Assembly: GCA_944363035.1 (NCBI GenBank)
Contig: CALVTS010000006.1
Span: 78,382-112,500, forward strand
Direction: 5' to 3'
Length of the DNA stretch: 34,119 nucleotides
Source: an uncultured Clostridia bacterium
GTDB taxonomy: Bacteria > Bacillota > Clostridia > Christensenellales > CAG-917
Shown here: in pieces, positions 33,551-34,119 of the stretch
Layout of the letters: each line of letters begins with the position of its first letter
Position numbering within the stretch: the first letter of the stretch is position 1
Made by a program: the position numbers and the translations under genes
The notes under the pieces: model-generated
What the model was told of the DNA's origin: nothing
The model's input: only the letters and a program-made list of their open reading frames with translations
Database searches by the model: none

Positions 33551-33893
33551 CTTATACGCTAACCTAATTAGACATATTGCAAATGTACTTGTTATAACTC
33601 AGCAAAATATCCTAGTGAATAGGTAAAACTCATTGAATTGTGATACATTCGATTGTATTACGCTAACTAAAGATATTTCTTGACTCTTAAACTCACAATG
33701 CCTGAGAACATTGTGAGTCGCTATGCAGTTGTCAATGTGCCGTGACCGAAGTCAACGAACCAATTGAACAGAAGGAAAAGCGACGAAATGCGAACTTTGC
33801 ACGTTTTTGGTAGGTCGTGCAACCTTCGATTTCCGTCCTCTCGGACGACAGCTCCGAAGAACTGCCTTCACTAGGTTGCCTTTCGGCTCCTTA
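33551..33893 (-). other. 16S-23S internal transcribed spacer without tRNA genes
   Basis: The 343-bp spacer is AT-rich. No tRNA-Ile or tRNA-Ala is present. The segment 33720-33740 pairs with 30571-30591 around the 23S. A short hairpin (CTCACAATG...CATTGTGAG, about 33690-33718) is the only other structure seen. Confidence 0.8.

Positions 33894-34119
<226 letters not shown>

Noticed and set aside
33551..33893. tRNA gene in the 16S-23S spacer
   Set aside because: No acceptor/T-arm pattern (GTTCRANNC) with matching arms is found on the rRNA strand.

Overview
The window looks like chromosomal DNA of an uncultured, fairly GC-rich anaerobe of the Clostridia (Bacillota), probably intestinal. The supporting signs are strong AGGAGG-type ribosome binding sites, dipicolinate synthase genes (a spore trait), rubredoxin, formate-THF ligase, a split class I fumarase, an ECF riboflavin transporter under an FMN riboswitch, and a BspA-like/Flg_new surface lipoprotein. 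Nothing in the sequence fixes genus or species.

Layout. 1-182: 5' part of a membrane protein gene (minus). 343-1998: fhs. 1999-2734: gene-free stretch with degenerate repeats, hairpins and a structured 3' element. 2735-4164: divergent pair of related four-helix membrane proteins. 4256-7310: copper operon copA-csoR with a CsoR-type operator; copA carries a C-terminal CopZ-like domain with its own internal ribosome binding site. 7540-7935: MITE-like repeat plus a decayed second copy. 7991-10537: GH2 beta-mannosidase. 10681-11075: tRNA-Ser(CGA) and a duplicated copy of its 3' end and terminator. 11122-13729: MATE exporter divergent from a LysR regulator. 13760-14980: repeats, then FMN riboswitch and ribU. 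15189-17906: malic enzyme divergent from the two fumarase subunits. 18032-23637: a 1730-residue surface lipoprotein whose stop codon lies inside a MITE copy. 23890-26359: PlsC-like acyltransferase with a zinc ribbon, and a P-loop ATPase. 26427-28051: MITE copy, then dpaA-dpaB. 28244-29431: rubredoxin and a small lipoprotein. 29560-30342: two long palindromes, a large-loop terminator and a MITE copy. 30423-34119: rRNA operon on the minus strand (16S partial, 23S, 5S).

How parts work together. Malic enzyme and fumarase share malate. CopA exports Cu(I) under CsoR. DpaA/DpaB make the spore solute dipicolinate. RibU imports riboflavin when FMN is low.

The most interesting material is non-coding. 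(1) Two ~128-nt elements start 1 nt after the stop codons of two unrelated genes, contain an intrinsic terminator, and show compensatory changes in nested helices. (2) A MITE-like family has five full and two decayed copies with 26-bp terminal inverted repeats. (3) A 71-bp near-perfect palindrome is present in three copies. (4) Two start architectures recur: near-leaderless (-10 box, 6 nt, ATG) and leader hairpin directly followed by the ribosome binding site. All reading is by eye; no database search was possible.
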